64,000 nucleotides of DNA from Salinicola tamaricis (GTDB lineage Bacteria > Pseudomonadota > Gammaproteobacteria > Pseudomonadales > Halomonadaceae): the NCBI RefSeq assembly GCF_003006155.1, contig NZ_CP023559.1, positions 1,860,001 to 1,924,000 on the forward strand, in the 5' to 3' direction. The notes beneath the pieces were generated by a model, which was not told where the DNA came from, ran no database searches, and saw nothing but the letters and a program-made list of their open reading frames with translations. Shown here piece by piece: positions 49,930 to 60,701 of this stretch (positions are counted from its first letter, which is position 1; every line of letters starts with the position of its first letter). The translations under genes were made by a program, and so were the position numbers.

Positions 49930-50845
49930 GTGAATTTTTCCAGAGACGCGCTCAAAGCCTCCATTACCGACGGTCTGCTCTCCTTCCCGGTGACCGACTT
50001 CGATGCCCACGGCCAGTTCGATGCCGAGAGCTACCGCCGGCGGCTCGCCTGGCTCAAGGATTATGACGTCTCGGCGCTGTTCGTCGCCGGGGGCACCGGG
50101 GAGTTCTTCAACCTGACGCTGGATGAGTACCGCGAGATCGTCACCATCGCAGTGGAGGTCCTGGGTGGCCACGTGCCGATCATCGCCAGTGCCGGGCAGA
50201 GCGCCGAGCTGGCCAAGGCGCATGCCAAGGCGGCGCAGGACGCGGGCGCCGACGGTATCCTGCTGATGCCCCCCTATCTCACCGAGTGCCCGCAGGCGGG
50301 CATCGTCGAGTATGCCGCCAGCGTGTGCGAGTCCACCGAGTTGGGGGTGATCTACTACAACCGCGCCAACGGCGTGCTCGATGTCGACGGCGTCAAGGCG
50401 CTGGCCGAGCGCTGCCCCAATCTGGTCGGCCTCAAGGATGGCAAGGGCGACATGCAGTCGCTCAACATCACCATCAAGACGCTGGGCGAGCGCCTGGCCT
50501 ACGTCGGCGGTGTGCCCACCGCCGAGATCATCGCCGAGGCGTATCTGGCAATTGGCGTCAGCACCTACTCGTCGGCGGTGTTCAACTTCGTGCCGGCGCT
50601 GGCGGTGAAGTTCTATCAGGCGCTGCGAGGGCGACCATGACTTCGTGCGCCGGGTCACCCAGGAGTTCTTCATTCCCTTCGTCACCCTGCGCGACACCAC
50701 CAAGGGCTACGCGGTGAGCCTGATCAAGGCCGGCGCCGGGCTGGTCGGCTACCCCGCAGGCGATGTGCGCGCGCCGCTGGTGATGCCTAGTGCGCAGGAG
50801 TTGGAGACGCTGAAACGGCTGATCGAGCACGCCGAGCGTCTGTGA
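49930..50845 (+). pseudogene. kdgD: 5-Dehydro-4-deoxyglucarate dehydratase (frameshifted)
   Basis: DHDPS-superfamily enzyme (EC 4.2.1.41) that converts 5-keto-4-deoxyglucarate to 2,5-dioxopentanoate plus CO2 and water. Seen: LFVAGGTGEFFNLTLDEYRE, Y142/Y143 in GVIYYNRANG, and Schiff-base Lys K169 in LVGLKDGKGDMQSL. One base missing near 50632 (CGC-GAG read as CGAG) shifts the frame; the tail VRRVTQEFFIPFVTLRDTTK and AGAGLVGYPAGDVRAPLVMP completes about 304 residues. First gene of the glucarate operon, followed by gudD and the semialdehyde dehydrogenase. Confidence 0.93.
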
Positions 50846-50865
50846 TCCTTGCGGCCGCCGCGCTG

Positions 50866-50934
50866 CGGTGGCCGCTGTCGTTATCTCAGCGCCGCCCATC
50901 GCCGGCGGCCGCTGCCGTTATCCCTGCGCGGCCC
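50866..50934. repeat. 32-bp imperfect tandem duplication between kdgD and gudD
   Basis: 50866-50897 and 50903-50934 share about 27 of 32 bases (37-bp period), each with GGCCGCTG(T/C)CGTTATC. The second copy runs into a hairpin at 50929-50950 (CGGCCCGC/GCGGGCCG, 6-nt loop) that could act as an intercistronic processing or attenuation element. Confidence 0.7.
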
Positions 50935-50975
50935 GCTCGGCGGCGGGCCGCACCGATCTCACTGCGAGAGTCGCC

Positions 50976-52356
50976 ATGCCCAGCCACGCACGGACCCGTC
51001 ACGCCACGCCCAGCCACGCCACACCGACCATCACCGCCATGCGGGTGATTCCGGTCGCTGCCCGTGACAGCATGCTGCTCAATATCGGCGGTGCCCACGC
51101 GCCCTGGTTCACCCGAAATCTGGTGATCCTCGAAGATAGCGCCGGCCATGTCGGCGTCGGCGAGGCGCCGGGGGCGAGACCATCCAGCGCTCGCTGGAGC
51201 AGGCCCGCGAGCGCGTGCTGGGCCAATCGCTGGGCCAGCTGCGCGGGGTGGTGGCGTCACTCCACGCACGCGGGCGCAGCGCCGATTTCGAGGACTTCGG
51301 CCGTGGCTCCTGGACCTTCGAGCTGCGCGTCAACGCGGTGGCGGCGCTGGAAGCGGCGCTGCTCGATCTGCAGGGCCAGTTTCTCGGGGTGCCGGTGGTG
51401 GATCTGCTGGGAGACGGGCGCCAGCGCGAGCAGGTCGAGGTGCTCGGCTATCTCTTCTTCATCGGCGATGGCCATGCCACGCCGCTCGACTACCGGCGCG
51501 GCAGCGCGCGTTCCGGCGGCGGTCCGGAGCACGACTGGTATCGCCTGCGCGACCAAGCCGCGATGACGCCGCAGGCGATCGTCGAGCAGGCCCAGGCCGC
51601 GCACGACCGCTACGGATTCAGGGACTTCAAGCTCAAGGGCGGCGTGCTGCCGGGGGCGCAGGAGATCGAGGCGGTCAGCGCGCTGCATGCGGCCTTCCCC
51701 GAGGCGCGCACCACGCTCGACCCCAATGGCGCCTGGTCCCTTGACGAGGCGATCCGGCTGTGCCGCGACCTGCATGGCGTGCTCGCCTATGCCGGGACCC
51801 CTGCGGCGCCGAGCAGGGCTTCTCGGGGCGCGAGATCCTGGCCGAGTTCCGCCACGCCACCGGGCTACCGGTGGCCACCAACATGGTCGCCACCAACTGG
51901 CGCGAGATGGCCCATGCGCTGATGCTGCGCGCGGTGGACATTCCACTTGCCGATCCGCACTTCTGGACGCTCTCCGGCGCCGTGCGCGTCTCCCAGCTGT
52001 GTCAGGATCACGGCATGACCTGGGGCTCGCACTCCAACAACCATTTCGATGTCTCGCTGGCGATGTTCGCGCATGTCGGCGCCGCCGCGGTGGGGCGGGT
52101 CACGGCGCTCGATACCCACTGGATCTGGCAGGAGGGCGATGCGCGCCTGACCCGCGAGTCGCCGAGCATCGTCGACGGCCGGGTGACGGTCACCGACGCC
52201 CCGGGCCTGGGCATCGAGCTCGATATGGCCGCGGTCGAGCGCGCCCACGCCGACTATCGGCGCCTGCCCGCCGGGGGCCGCGACGACGCCATGGCGATGC
52301 AGTACCTGATCGACGGCTGGCGCTTCGATCCCAAGCGCCCGGCGCTGGTACGCTGA
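50976..52356 (+). pseudogene. gudD: D-glucarate dehydratase, enolase superfamily (frameshifted)
   Basis: Converts D-glucarate to 5-keto-4-deoxyglucarate. Seen: [40 protein letters not shown], the catalytic K-x-K in [38 protein letters not shown] (metal Asp), and the catalytic His in [21 protein letters not shown] lost from a G run near 51178 and A lost near 51799 (GAG-GAC read as GGAC) break the frame. The start at 50976 gives the usual ~22-residue leader before MRVIPV. About 460 residues repaired. Confidence 0.93.
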
Positions 52357-52380
52357 GGAGAGGCCTCGCCGTCGATTTCT

Positions 52381-52462
52381 AGATTTTAGGTTTTAACCTT
52401 TAGCTCTTGAAAATTAGCTCTTGACCGTTAGTTCTTAGCCTTTAGTCATTAATCCTTAGTCG
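52381..52462. repeat. Degenerate heptad repeat with TTAG every 7 or 14 bp
   Basis: TTAG begins at 52386, 52399, 52414, 52428, 52435, 52442 and 52456; spacings are 13, 15, 14, 7, 7 and 14. The tract is strongly A/T-rich in a GC-rich genome and includes TTAGCTCTTGA twice. It lies between gudD and the semialdehyde dehydrogenase gene. Confidence 0.7.
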
Positions 52463-52532
52463 TATGCGGCACTCTCTCGGCGGCCAGGCTGCTAGGCTCT
52501 CGAAGTTCCGTTGCGATCCTCGACGTCAGGGC

Positions 52533-52571
52533 GCGTACGAAAAAGCTGCCACCAGGGCGGTTTTCGTAGGC
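52533..52571. repeat. REP-like imperfect palindrome
   Basis: Left arm GCGTACGAAAAAGCTGCC and right arm GGCGGTTTTCGTAGGC form an imperfect stem. The right arm matches 14 of 16 bases of GGCAGTTTTCGTACGC at 38135-38150, directly behind the ugpB stop, suggesting a dispersed short repeat. Confidence 0.45.
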
Positions 52572-52639
52572 GGCCTGGCGCGGCTGATCCGGCCGCGGCC
52601 GGCAGCCAATGCACGACCATTCCCACTTCAGGAGGCAAG

Positions 52640-54215
52640 ATGAATCTGACAGGTGACATGCTGATCGGCCAGCAGGCCGTCACAGGCAGCCGCGATGCCA
52701 TCCACGCGATCAACCCGGCCACCAACGAGCGTCTCGAGCCGGCCTACGCGGGTGGCACCCAGGCGGAAGTCGAGCGGGCCTGCGAGCTGGCCTGGACGGC
52801 CTTCGACCTCTATCGCGAAACCTCGCTGGAGACTCGCGCCAAGTTTCTGGAAACCATCGCCGAGCAGATCGAGGCGCTGGGCGACACCTTGATCGAGCGT
52901 GCGGTGGCCGAGTCCGGCCTGCCCCAGGCGCGTATCCAGGGCGAGCGCGGGCGCACCTGCGGCCAGCTGCGCCTGTTCGCCCGCGTGGTGCGCGACGGTG
53001 AGTGGCTCGACGTGCGCGTCGACCCCGTTGCCCGAGCGCCAGCCGCTGCCGCGGGTCGACCTGCGCCAGCGCCAGATCGGGCTCGGCCCGGTGGTGGTGT
53101 TCGGTGCCAGCAACTTCCCGCTCGCCTTCTCGGTGGCGGGCGGCGATACCGCCTCGGCGCTGGCCGCCGGCTGCCCGGTGATCGTCAAGGCGCACTCCGC
53201 CCACCCCGGCACCAGCGAGCTGGTCGGCCGCGCGATCCAGGCTGCGGTGAAGCAGTGCGGGCTGCCGGAGGGCGTGTTCTCGCTGCTGTTCGGCTCCGGG
53301 CGCGAAGTGGGGCAGGCGCTGGTCACCGACCCGCGGGTCAAGGCCGCCGGCTTCACCGGCTCGCGCAGCGGCGGTCTGGCGCTGTGGAAGGCGGCGCAGT
53401 CGCGCCCCGAGCCGATTCCGTTCTATGCCGAGATGAGCTCGATCAATCCGGTGTTCCCGCTGCCGGCGGCACTGGCGGCGCGCGGCAAGGAGATGGGCGA
53501 AGCGTTCGTCGCCTCGCTCAACATGGGCGCGGGGCAGTTCTGCACCAACCCCGGCCTGGTGATCGCGGTCAAGGGTCAGGCGCTCGACGCCTTCGTCGCC
53601 GCGGCCGGTGAGGCGGTCAAGGCCAGCGGTAGCCAGACCATGCTGACCCCGGGCATCTTCGAAGCCTACGAAAGCGGCGTCAAAGGCATCGCCGACAGTG
53701 GCAAGGCGCGGGAGATCGCGCGAGGCAGCAAGGGCGACGGCCCCAACCAGTGCCAGACCGGCTTGTTCGTGACCGCGGCCCAGGACTTCCTCGACGACGA
53801 GGCGCTGCAGGCCGAGGTGTTCGGCTCCACCTCGCTGGTGGTGGAGTGCGCCGATGCCGCCGAACTCAAGCGGGTCACCGAGCATCTGGAAGGCCAGCTG
53901 ACGATCACCCTGCAGATGGACGATGCCGATCTCGACGCTGCGCGTGAGCTGCTGCCGACGCTCGAACGCAAGGCGGGGCGCATTCTGGTCAACGGCTGGC
54001 CCACCGGGGTCGAGGTGTGTGACGCCATGGTTCACGGGGGCCCCTTCCCGGCGACCTCGGACGCGCGCACCACCTCGGTGGGCACGGCGGCCATTCACCG
54101 CTTCCTGCGCCCGGTCTGCTATCAGAACCTGCCCGACGCGCTGCTGCCGGAAGCGCTCAAGCAGGACAACCCGCTGGCGCTCAAGCGTCTGGTCGACGGC
54201 AAGCGCGAGAGCTGA
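52640..54215 (+). pseudogene. 2,5-Dioxopentanoate (alpha-ketoglutarate semialdehyde) dehydrogenase (frameshifted)
   Basis: NAD(P)-dependent aldehyde dehydrogenase that finishes the glucarate pathway by making 2-oxoglutarate. The start has AGGAGG 6 nt upstream. Seen: [76 protein letters not shown], and catalytic Cys in [17 protein letters not shown]. One indel near 53027 separates the first ~130 residues; the remaining 390 are intact. Total about 525 residues, typical of the family. A terminator follows. Confidence 0.93.
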
Positions 54216-54252
54216 ACGCCGGCCCCGACGCCAACCGGGTCATGACCGATCG

Positions 54253-54281
54253 AGCCGCCTCCTCTCCGGGGGCGGCTTTTT
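54253..54281 (+). terminator. Intrinsic terminator of the glucarate operon
   Basis: AGCCGCC/GGCGGCT stem, 11-nt loop, then TTTTT (54277-54281), 37 bp after the dehydrogenase stop. Confidence 0.8.
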
Positions 54282-54465
54282 CGTGGCTGCTTCGTGGCTG
54301 CACGGGTCGCCCACGGGCGGCGAGCGGTCGCTTGCCGCGGGCGATGCCTCAGCGTACGCGTGGCAGACTGCTGACTGAGTACCGCATTCCCCTACGCCTA
54401 CCCGGCTCTGTCGCGGCGCCGCGTGTAGGCATTTTCAGACAAAGCGTAGCGTCGAGGAGTACCGC

Positions 54466-54939
54466 ATGAGCCCAGAATCCCGCCCCCCATTGCCCCCGTT
54501 CGACCGCGACAGCGCGATCCTCAAGGTGCGTCTGGCCGAAGATGGCTGGAACAGCCGTGACCCTGACAAGGTGGCGCTTGCCTATACCGCCGACACCCGC
54601 TGGCGCAACCGCGCCGAGTTCATCCACGGGCGAGACGAGGCGCGCGCTTTCCTCGCGCGCAAGTGGGCGCGCGAGCTCGATTACCGCCTGATCAAGGAGC
54701 TGTGGGCCTTCGATGGCGAGCGCATCGCGGTGCGCTATGCCTATGAGTGGCACGATGACTCCGGCAACTGGTTCCGCTCCTACGGCAACGAGAACTGGCG
54801 CTTCGACGCCAACGGGCTGATGGCCGAGCGCCACGCCAGTCTCAACGATCTGCCGATCCGTGCCGACGAGCGGCTGTTTCACTGGCCGCTGGGGCGACGG
54901 CCCGACGATCACCCGGGGTTGTCCGCGCTGGGGCTGTGA
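54466..54939 (+). CDS. DUF1348-family NTF2-like protein
   Basis: 157 residues, intact. [60 protein letters not shown] and [20 protein letters not shown] match the SnoaL/NTF2-like DUF1348 proteins. The fold is a small cone-shaped pocket. Function unknown; members are often near oxidoreductases or stress genes. ATG at 54466 has GAGGAG 6-11 nt upstream. It has its own transcription unit between two hairpins. Confidence 0.88.
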   Translation: MSPESRPPLPPFDRDSAILKVRLAEDGWNSRDPDKVALAYTADTRWRNRAEFIHGRDEARAFLARKWARELDYRLIKELWAFDGERIAVRYAYEWHDDSGNWFRSYGNENWRFDANGLMAERHASLNDLPIRADERLFHWPLGRRPDDHPGLSALGL

Positions 54940-54966
54940 GGCCTGTCCGCGGGCTGAGTGAGATCG

Positions 54967-55060
54967 AGCCCCAGCCTGGCTGGGGCTGAGACACCGAATC
55001 CATCGTTTGTGGTAATGCGCCGCCGCCGCGCATGCTGGGACTCCCCTGCCGTCGCAGGGG
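54967..55060. repeat. Two adjacent palindromes between DUF1348 gene and betC
   Basis: Palindrome 1 (54967-54987) has 9-bp arms AGCCCCAGC/GCTGGGGCT. Palindrome 2 (55043-55060) is CCCCTGC-CGTC-GCAGGGG, followed by GCGACGACCACGC. The second resembles the short dispersed hairpins found in many proteobacterial genomes. Only one copy is present here. Confidence 0.5.
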
Positions 55061-55090
55061 CGACGACCACGCAACGCTGCCGGGGGACCC

Positions 55091-56605
55091 ATGACACGAC
55101 CCAATATTCTGGTGCTGATGGCGGATCAGCTGAACGGTACCCTGTTCGAGAACGGGCCGGCCGACTTCCTGCATGCGCCGAATCTCAAGGCGCTCGCCAA
55201 GCGCGCGGTCAACTTCAACCGCGCCTACACCCCCAGCTATCTTTGCGCGCCGGGGCGCGCGGCTTTCATGTCCGGCCAGCTGCCGTCGCGCACCGGGGTC
55301 TACGACAACGCCGCGGAGTTTCGCTCCGCCGTGCCGACCTGGGCCCACCATCTGCGCCGGGCCGGCTACTCCACCTGTCTCTCGGGCAAGATGCACTTCG
55401 TCGGCCCGGATCAGCTCCACGGCTTCGAGACGCGCCTGACCACCGACGTCTATCCGGCGGATTTCGGCTGGACGCCGGATTACCGCAAGCCGGGCGAGCG
55501 CATCGACTGGTGGTACCACAACCTGGGCTCGGTGACCGGCGCCGGGGTGGCAGAAATCTCCAACCAGATGGAGTACGACGACGAGGTCGCCTTCCACGCC
55601 GAGCAGAAACTGTTCGACCTCTCGCGGGGCCAGGACTCGCGGCCCTGGGCGCTGTGCGTGAGCTTCACCCACCCCCACGATCCTTACGTGGCGCGGCGCC
55701 AGTACTGGGATCTGTACGCGGACTGCGAACAGCTCGACCCGGCCGAGGGCGCGCTGGCCTTCGAGGATCTCGACCCGCACTCCCAGCGCGTGTTCATTGC
55801 CAACGATTACGAGCAGTTCGATATCCAGCCCGAGCACGTGCGCCGGGCGCGGCGCGGCTACTTCGCCAATATCTCCTATATCGACGACAAGATCGGCGGC
55901 ATTCTCGACGTGCTCGAGCGCACTCGCATGGCCGAGAACACCATCATCGTGGTCTGCTCCGATCACGGCGACATGCTGGGCGAGAAGGGGCTGTGGTTCA
56001 AAATGAGCCCGTTCGACGGCTCCTCGCGGGTACCGCTGATGATCGCCGCACCGGGGTTGGCACCGGCCAGCGTCGACACGCCGGTCTCGACTATCGACAT
56101 CAACGCCACCCTGGCCGATCTGGTCGGCATCGATCTCTCCGAGGTGGCCCCCTGGACCGATGGCCAGTCGCTGCTGCCGCTGGCGCGCGGCGGCACGCGC
56201 GAGGCGCCGGTGTATATGGAGTACGCCGCCGAAGGGAGCTATGCACCGCTGGTGACGATTCGTCAGGGACGCTGGAAGTTCAATCACTGCGAGCTCGATC
56301 CGCCGCAGCTGTTCGATCTCGAGGCGGACCCGCGCGAGTGCCACAACCTGGCCACGGACCCGGCCCACGCCGAGACGCTGGCAGCGTTTCAGGCCCAGAT
56401 GCGCGAGCGCTGGGACATGCAGCGCTTCGATGCCGAGGTGCGCGAGAGCCAGGCCCAGCGGCTGGTGGTCTACGAGGCGCTGCGCAACGGCCACTACTAC
56501 CCCTGGGATCATCAGCCGCTGCAGGACGCCTCGCAGCGCTACATGCGCAACCACATGGATCTCAACGTGCTCGAGGAGGCGCAACGCTTCCCGCGAGGGG
56601 AGTGA
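55091..56605 (+). CDS. betC: Choline-sulfatase
   Basis: 504-residue cytoplasmic sulfatase that releases choline from choline-O-sulfate, for osmoprotection or carbon/sulfur use. Seen: RPNILVLMADQLNG (metal D11-Q13 region), YLCAPGRAAFMSGQLPSRTG with the sulfatase signature C52-x-P-x-R56 (the Cys becomes formylglycine), and VYDNAAEFRSAVPTWAHHLR, SGKMHFVGPDQLHGFETRL, CSDHGDMLGEKGLWFKMSPF. These match BetC rather than generic arylsulfatases. The C-terminal RNHMDLNVLEEAQRFPRG is the family ending. No betA/betB/betI next to it. Intact. Confidence 0.94.
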   Translation: MTRPNILVLMADQLNGTLFENGPADFLHAPNLKALAKRAVNFNRAYTPSYLCAPGRAAFMSGQLPSRTGVYDNAAEFRSAVPTWAHHLRRAGYSTCLSGKMHFVGPDQLHGFETRLTTDVYPADFGWTPDYRKPGERIDWWYHNLGSVTGAGVAEISNQMEYDDEVAFHAEQKLFDLSRGQDSRPWALCVSFTHPHDPYVARRQYWDLYADCEQLDPAEGALAFEDLDPHSQRVFIANDYEQFDIQPEHVRRARRGYFANISYIDDKIGGILDVLERTRMAENTIIVVCSDHGDMLGEKGLWFKMSPFDGSSRVPLMIAAPGLAPASVDTPVSTIDINATLADLVGIDLSEVAPWTDGQSLLPLARGGTREAPVYMEYAAEGSYAPLVTIRQGRWKFNHCELDPPQLFDLEADPRECHNLATDPAHAETLAAFQAQMRERWDMQRFDAEVRESQAQRLVVYEALRNGHYYPWDHQPLQDASQRYMRNHMDLNVLEEAQRFPRGE

Positions 56606-56768
56606 GCGCAGGCGCCTGAGCGGGTGGCACGCCGGCGCGGTGTGATCGGGCGCGCCCGGTGTCATCAGCTGATGGTGGATCGCCGCGGCGGCGGGCGCGT
56701 ACAATGCGCCCGCGCCGGCCACATCCGCCCGGGCGCTTCATTCACGCCGTCCCCCCGAGTACCTACCT

Positions 56769-58357
<1,589 letters not shown>

Positions 58358-58431
58358 ACACCACCGCTCCGTGGCCGGGGATGGACTACGCTGAACCCTA
58401 GCGAGTCCATTCCCGTGAAGGAGCGTCCCCC

Positions 58432-59064
58432 ATGACCGCCAACGCCAACCAGACGATCGACCCGGTCAAGACCGCCCTGGTACTGATCGAATTCCAGAAC
58501 GACTTCACCACGCCCGGTGGCGTACTCCACGAGGCCGTCAAAGCCGTCATGGCGCGCGAGGACATGCTTGCCAAGACCCAGCGTCTCGTTGCCACGGCAC
58601 GCGCGGCGGGGGGCAGTGTGATGCACGCGCCGATCCACTTCGCGCCCGGTTATGGCGAGATCACCGCCCAGCCCTACGGCATCCTCGCGGGTGTCGTCGA
58701 CGGCAACGCCTTCGTCAAGGGCGAGTGGGGCGCGGAGATCTGCGACACGCTGACGCCGCAGGCCGGTGACATCGTCATCGAGGGCAAGCGCGGGCTGGAT
58801 ACCTTTGCCTCGACCAATCTCGATTTCATCCTGCGCAGCAAGGGAATCGAGACCCTCGTCCTGGCCGGATTCCTGACCAATTGCTGCGTCGAATCCACGA
58901 TGCGCTCGGGCTACGAGAAGGGCTTCGAGGTGCTGACGCTGACCGACGGTGTCGCCGCGACCATGAGGGCCGAGCACGATGCCGCGATCCGCTACGACTA
59001 CCCGATGTTCTCCAAGCCGATGACGATCGCCGAGTTCACCGCACGGCTGCCGGCAACCGCCTAG
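58432..59064 (+). CDS. Isochorismatase-family cysteine hydrolase
   Basis: 210 residues, intact. ALVLIEFQNDFTTPGGVLHE carries the N-terminal acidic catalytic position (FQND), VIEGKRGLDTFASTNLDF the catalytic Lys, and LVLAGFLTNCCVESTMRSGY the nucleophile Cys after the cis-peptide. Members hydrolyse amides such as nicotinamide or ureidoacrylate, or isochorismate. Substrate cannot be assigned. AAGGAGCG lies upstream of the ATG. Confidence 0.88.
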   Translation: MTANANQTIDPVKTALVLIEFQNDFTTPGGVLHEAVKAVMAREDMLAKTQRLVATARAAGGSVMHAPIHFAPGYGEITAQPYGILAGVVDGNAFVKGEWGAEICDTLTPQAGDIVIEGKRGLDTFASTNLDFILRSKGIETLVLAGFLTNCCVESTMRSGYEKGFEVLTLTDGVAATMRAEHDAAIRYDYPMFSKPMTIAEFTARLPATA

Positions 59065-59227
59065 GCATTAAACGCTTCCGTACGGGGATAAAAATGGCGT
59101 CGCACGGGTCTATCTGAAAGCCGGCGATGGCGTATCGCTGCCATCACCGGCCAGACAAGGATCGCCGGCAGGCTGTCATGCCGGCCAGGCCCGCACAGGG
59201 CGAGACTCGACGAAGGAGCGACGAGCG

Positions 59228-60584
59228 ATGGTGTCACGGAGCACAGCCGTATCGGCAGTGATGGGGCCTGGCTGATGGCCTCGGCGGCCACGGCGCTGGC
59301 CTTGCCCAGCAGCTTTCCCACCGGCACGACCTACTATGATCCCGAACGCGCCTACAACGGTTTCGTGCTGTTTCCCGGCGGCGACCGCCAGACCCACCTG
59401 ATCGACATGAACGGCAACGAAGTGCACCGCTGGGATTACGAGAGCTTCCCGCCGGTGCCGCTCTCCGCTGCGCAGGCCGGCGGCGAGAAAGGGCATCTGC
59501 TGGTGCAGCTGGCACGGGTCGACAAGCTCCCCGAGCACGCCAGCCCCGGCAATGGTCTCACCAACGCCGCCGTGGCCGAGGTGAATTGGGACGGCGATGT
59601 TGAGTGGCGGTGGGGCAGCCAGCAGCATCCGGTCTACCAGCATCACGACATGCGCCGGCTGCCCAACGGCAACAATCTGGTGATGACCGCCGGAATGCGC
59701 GAACTCAACGGTTTCGATTATCCGATCATCGATAACGCCGTCGAGGAGGTCGATCCGTCCGGCCGGGTGGTCTGGACGTGGCAGGCCGGCGATCATCTCG
59801 ACCAGATGGGCTTTTCCGATGCCGGCCTGCGTGCGCTCAAGGATTCCGAGGACCCCGACTTCCTGCATATGAACACGGCGGTACCGCTGGGGCCCAATCG
59901 CTGGTACGACGCTGGTGACGAGCGCTTCGCGCCGGACAATATCCTGGTCAACTCGCGCAACGCCAACGTCATGTTCATCGTCAACCGGCAGAGCGGCGAG
60001 ATCGTCTGGCGTATCGGTCCCGACCTGCCGGCGCTGAAGCTCAATGGCAAGCTCGGCCGCTCCGTGGATCAGACCGTGGGGGCCCACGATGTCCATCTCA
60101 TCCCCGAGGGCCTACCGGGGGCCGGCAATCTGTTGATCTTCGACAACCAGGGCAATGCCGGCTTCCCGCCGTCGAAGCAGGGTTTTTCTCCTCCTCCCGG
60201 GTGATCGAGGTGAATCCGAGCAGCGGCAAGATCGTGTGGCAGTACACCGGCAGTATGTCGGGTGTTTCGCCCTATACCTTCTACAGCTCGTTCATCTCGA
60301 GCGCGCGGCGGCTGCCCAACGGCAATACGCTGATCGACGAGGGCCAGGACGGCCGGCTATTCCAGGTGACGCCGTCAGGCGAGATCGTGTGGGAGTACGT
60401 GAGCCCGTTCTTCGGCAAGTCGATGCCGGGCGACGACTATGTCACCAACCAGGTCTACCGGGCGCAGCTGGTGGATTATGACTGGGCGCCGCAGGGTACA
60501 CCGCATCAGGAGACCGCGGTGATGCCGGACTGCGACATTTATGTGGCGGCGCCCGGCTGTCATCCGGGCTCGCCAGACAAGTAA
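59228..60584 (+). pseudogene. Arylsulfotransferase (ASST)-family periplasmic protein (frameshifted)
   Basis: A signal peptide begins at 59228 (MVSRSTAVSAVMG) and, after one lost base near 59264, continues LMASAATALALPSSFP. The mature part is a beta-propeller with repeating G-x-(I/V)-V-W strands: GDVEWRWGSQ, GRVVWTWQAGDHL, GEIVWRIGPDL, GKIVWQYTGSM and GEIVWEYVSPF. NVMFIVNRQSGEIVWR and VGAHDVHLIPEGLPG give candidate catalytic His residues. A second shift near 60192 precedes RVIEVNPSSGKIVW. A C-terminal Cys pair (CDIYVAAPGC) may form a disulfide. Family enzymes move sulfate between phenols without PAPS. A related lyase or binding function is possible. Confidence 0.8.
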
Positions 60585-60605
60585 CCCTGCGAGTGAGCGT
60601 CACTA

Positions 60606-60643
60606 CCGGTCGGCGTGGCGGCAAGACGCCGCACGCCGGCCGG
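60606..60643. terminator. Hairpin after the arylsulfotransferase gene
   Basis: CCGGTCGGCGTG pairs with CACGCCGGCCGG (one mismatch) around a 14-nt loop, 21 bp after the stop. The T-tract is absent. Confidence 0.55.
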
Positions 60644-60701
60644 ATGCGGGGCGCGCGATGTCTGCGTAAACTCCACGACACACTCTCCCGCGCGAGTTCC
60701 C

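Noticed and set aside
54842..56722. 626-codon open frame antisense to betC
   Set aside because: Composition is typical of GC-rich antisense frames (Arg/Gly/His/Val-rich), with no domain, no ribosome-binding site, and full overlap with an intact conserved sulfatase.
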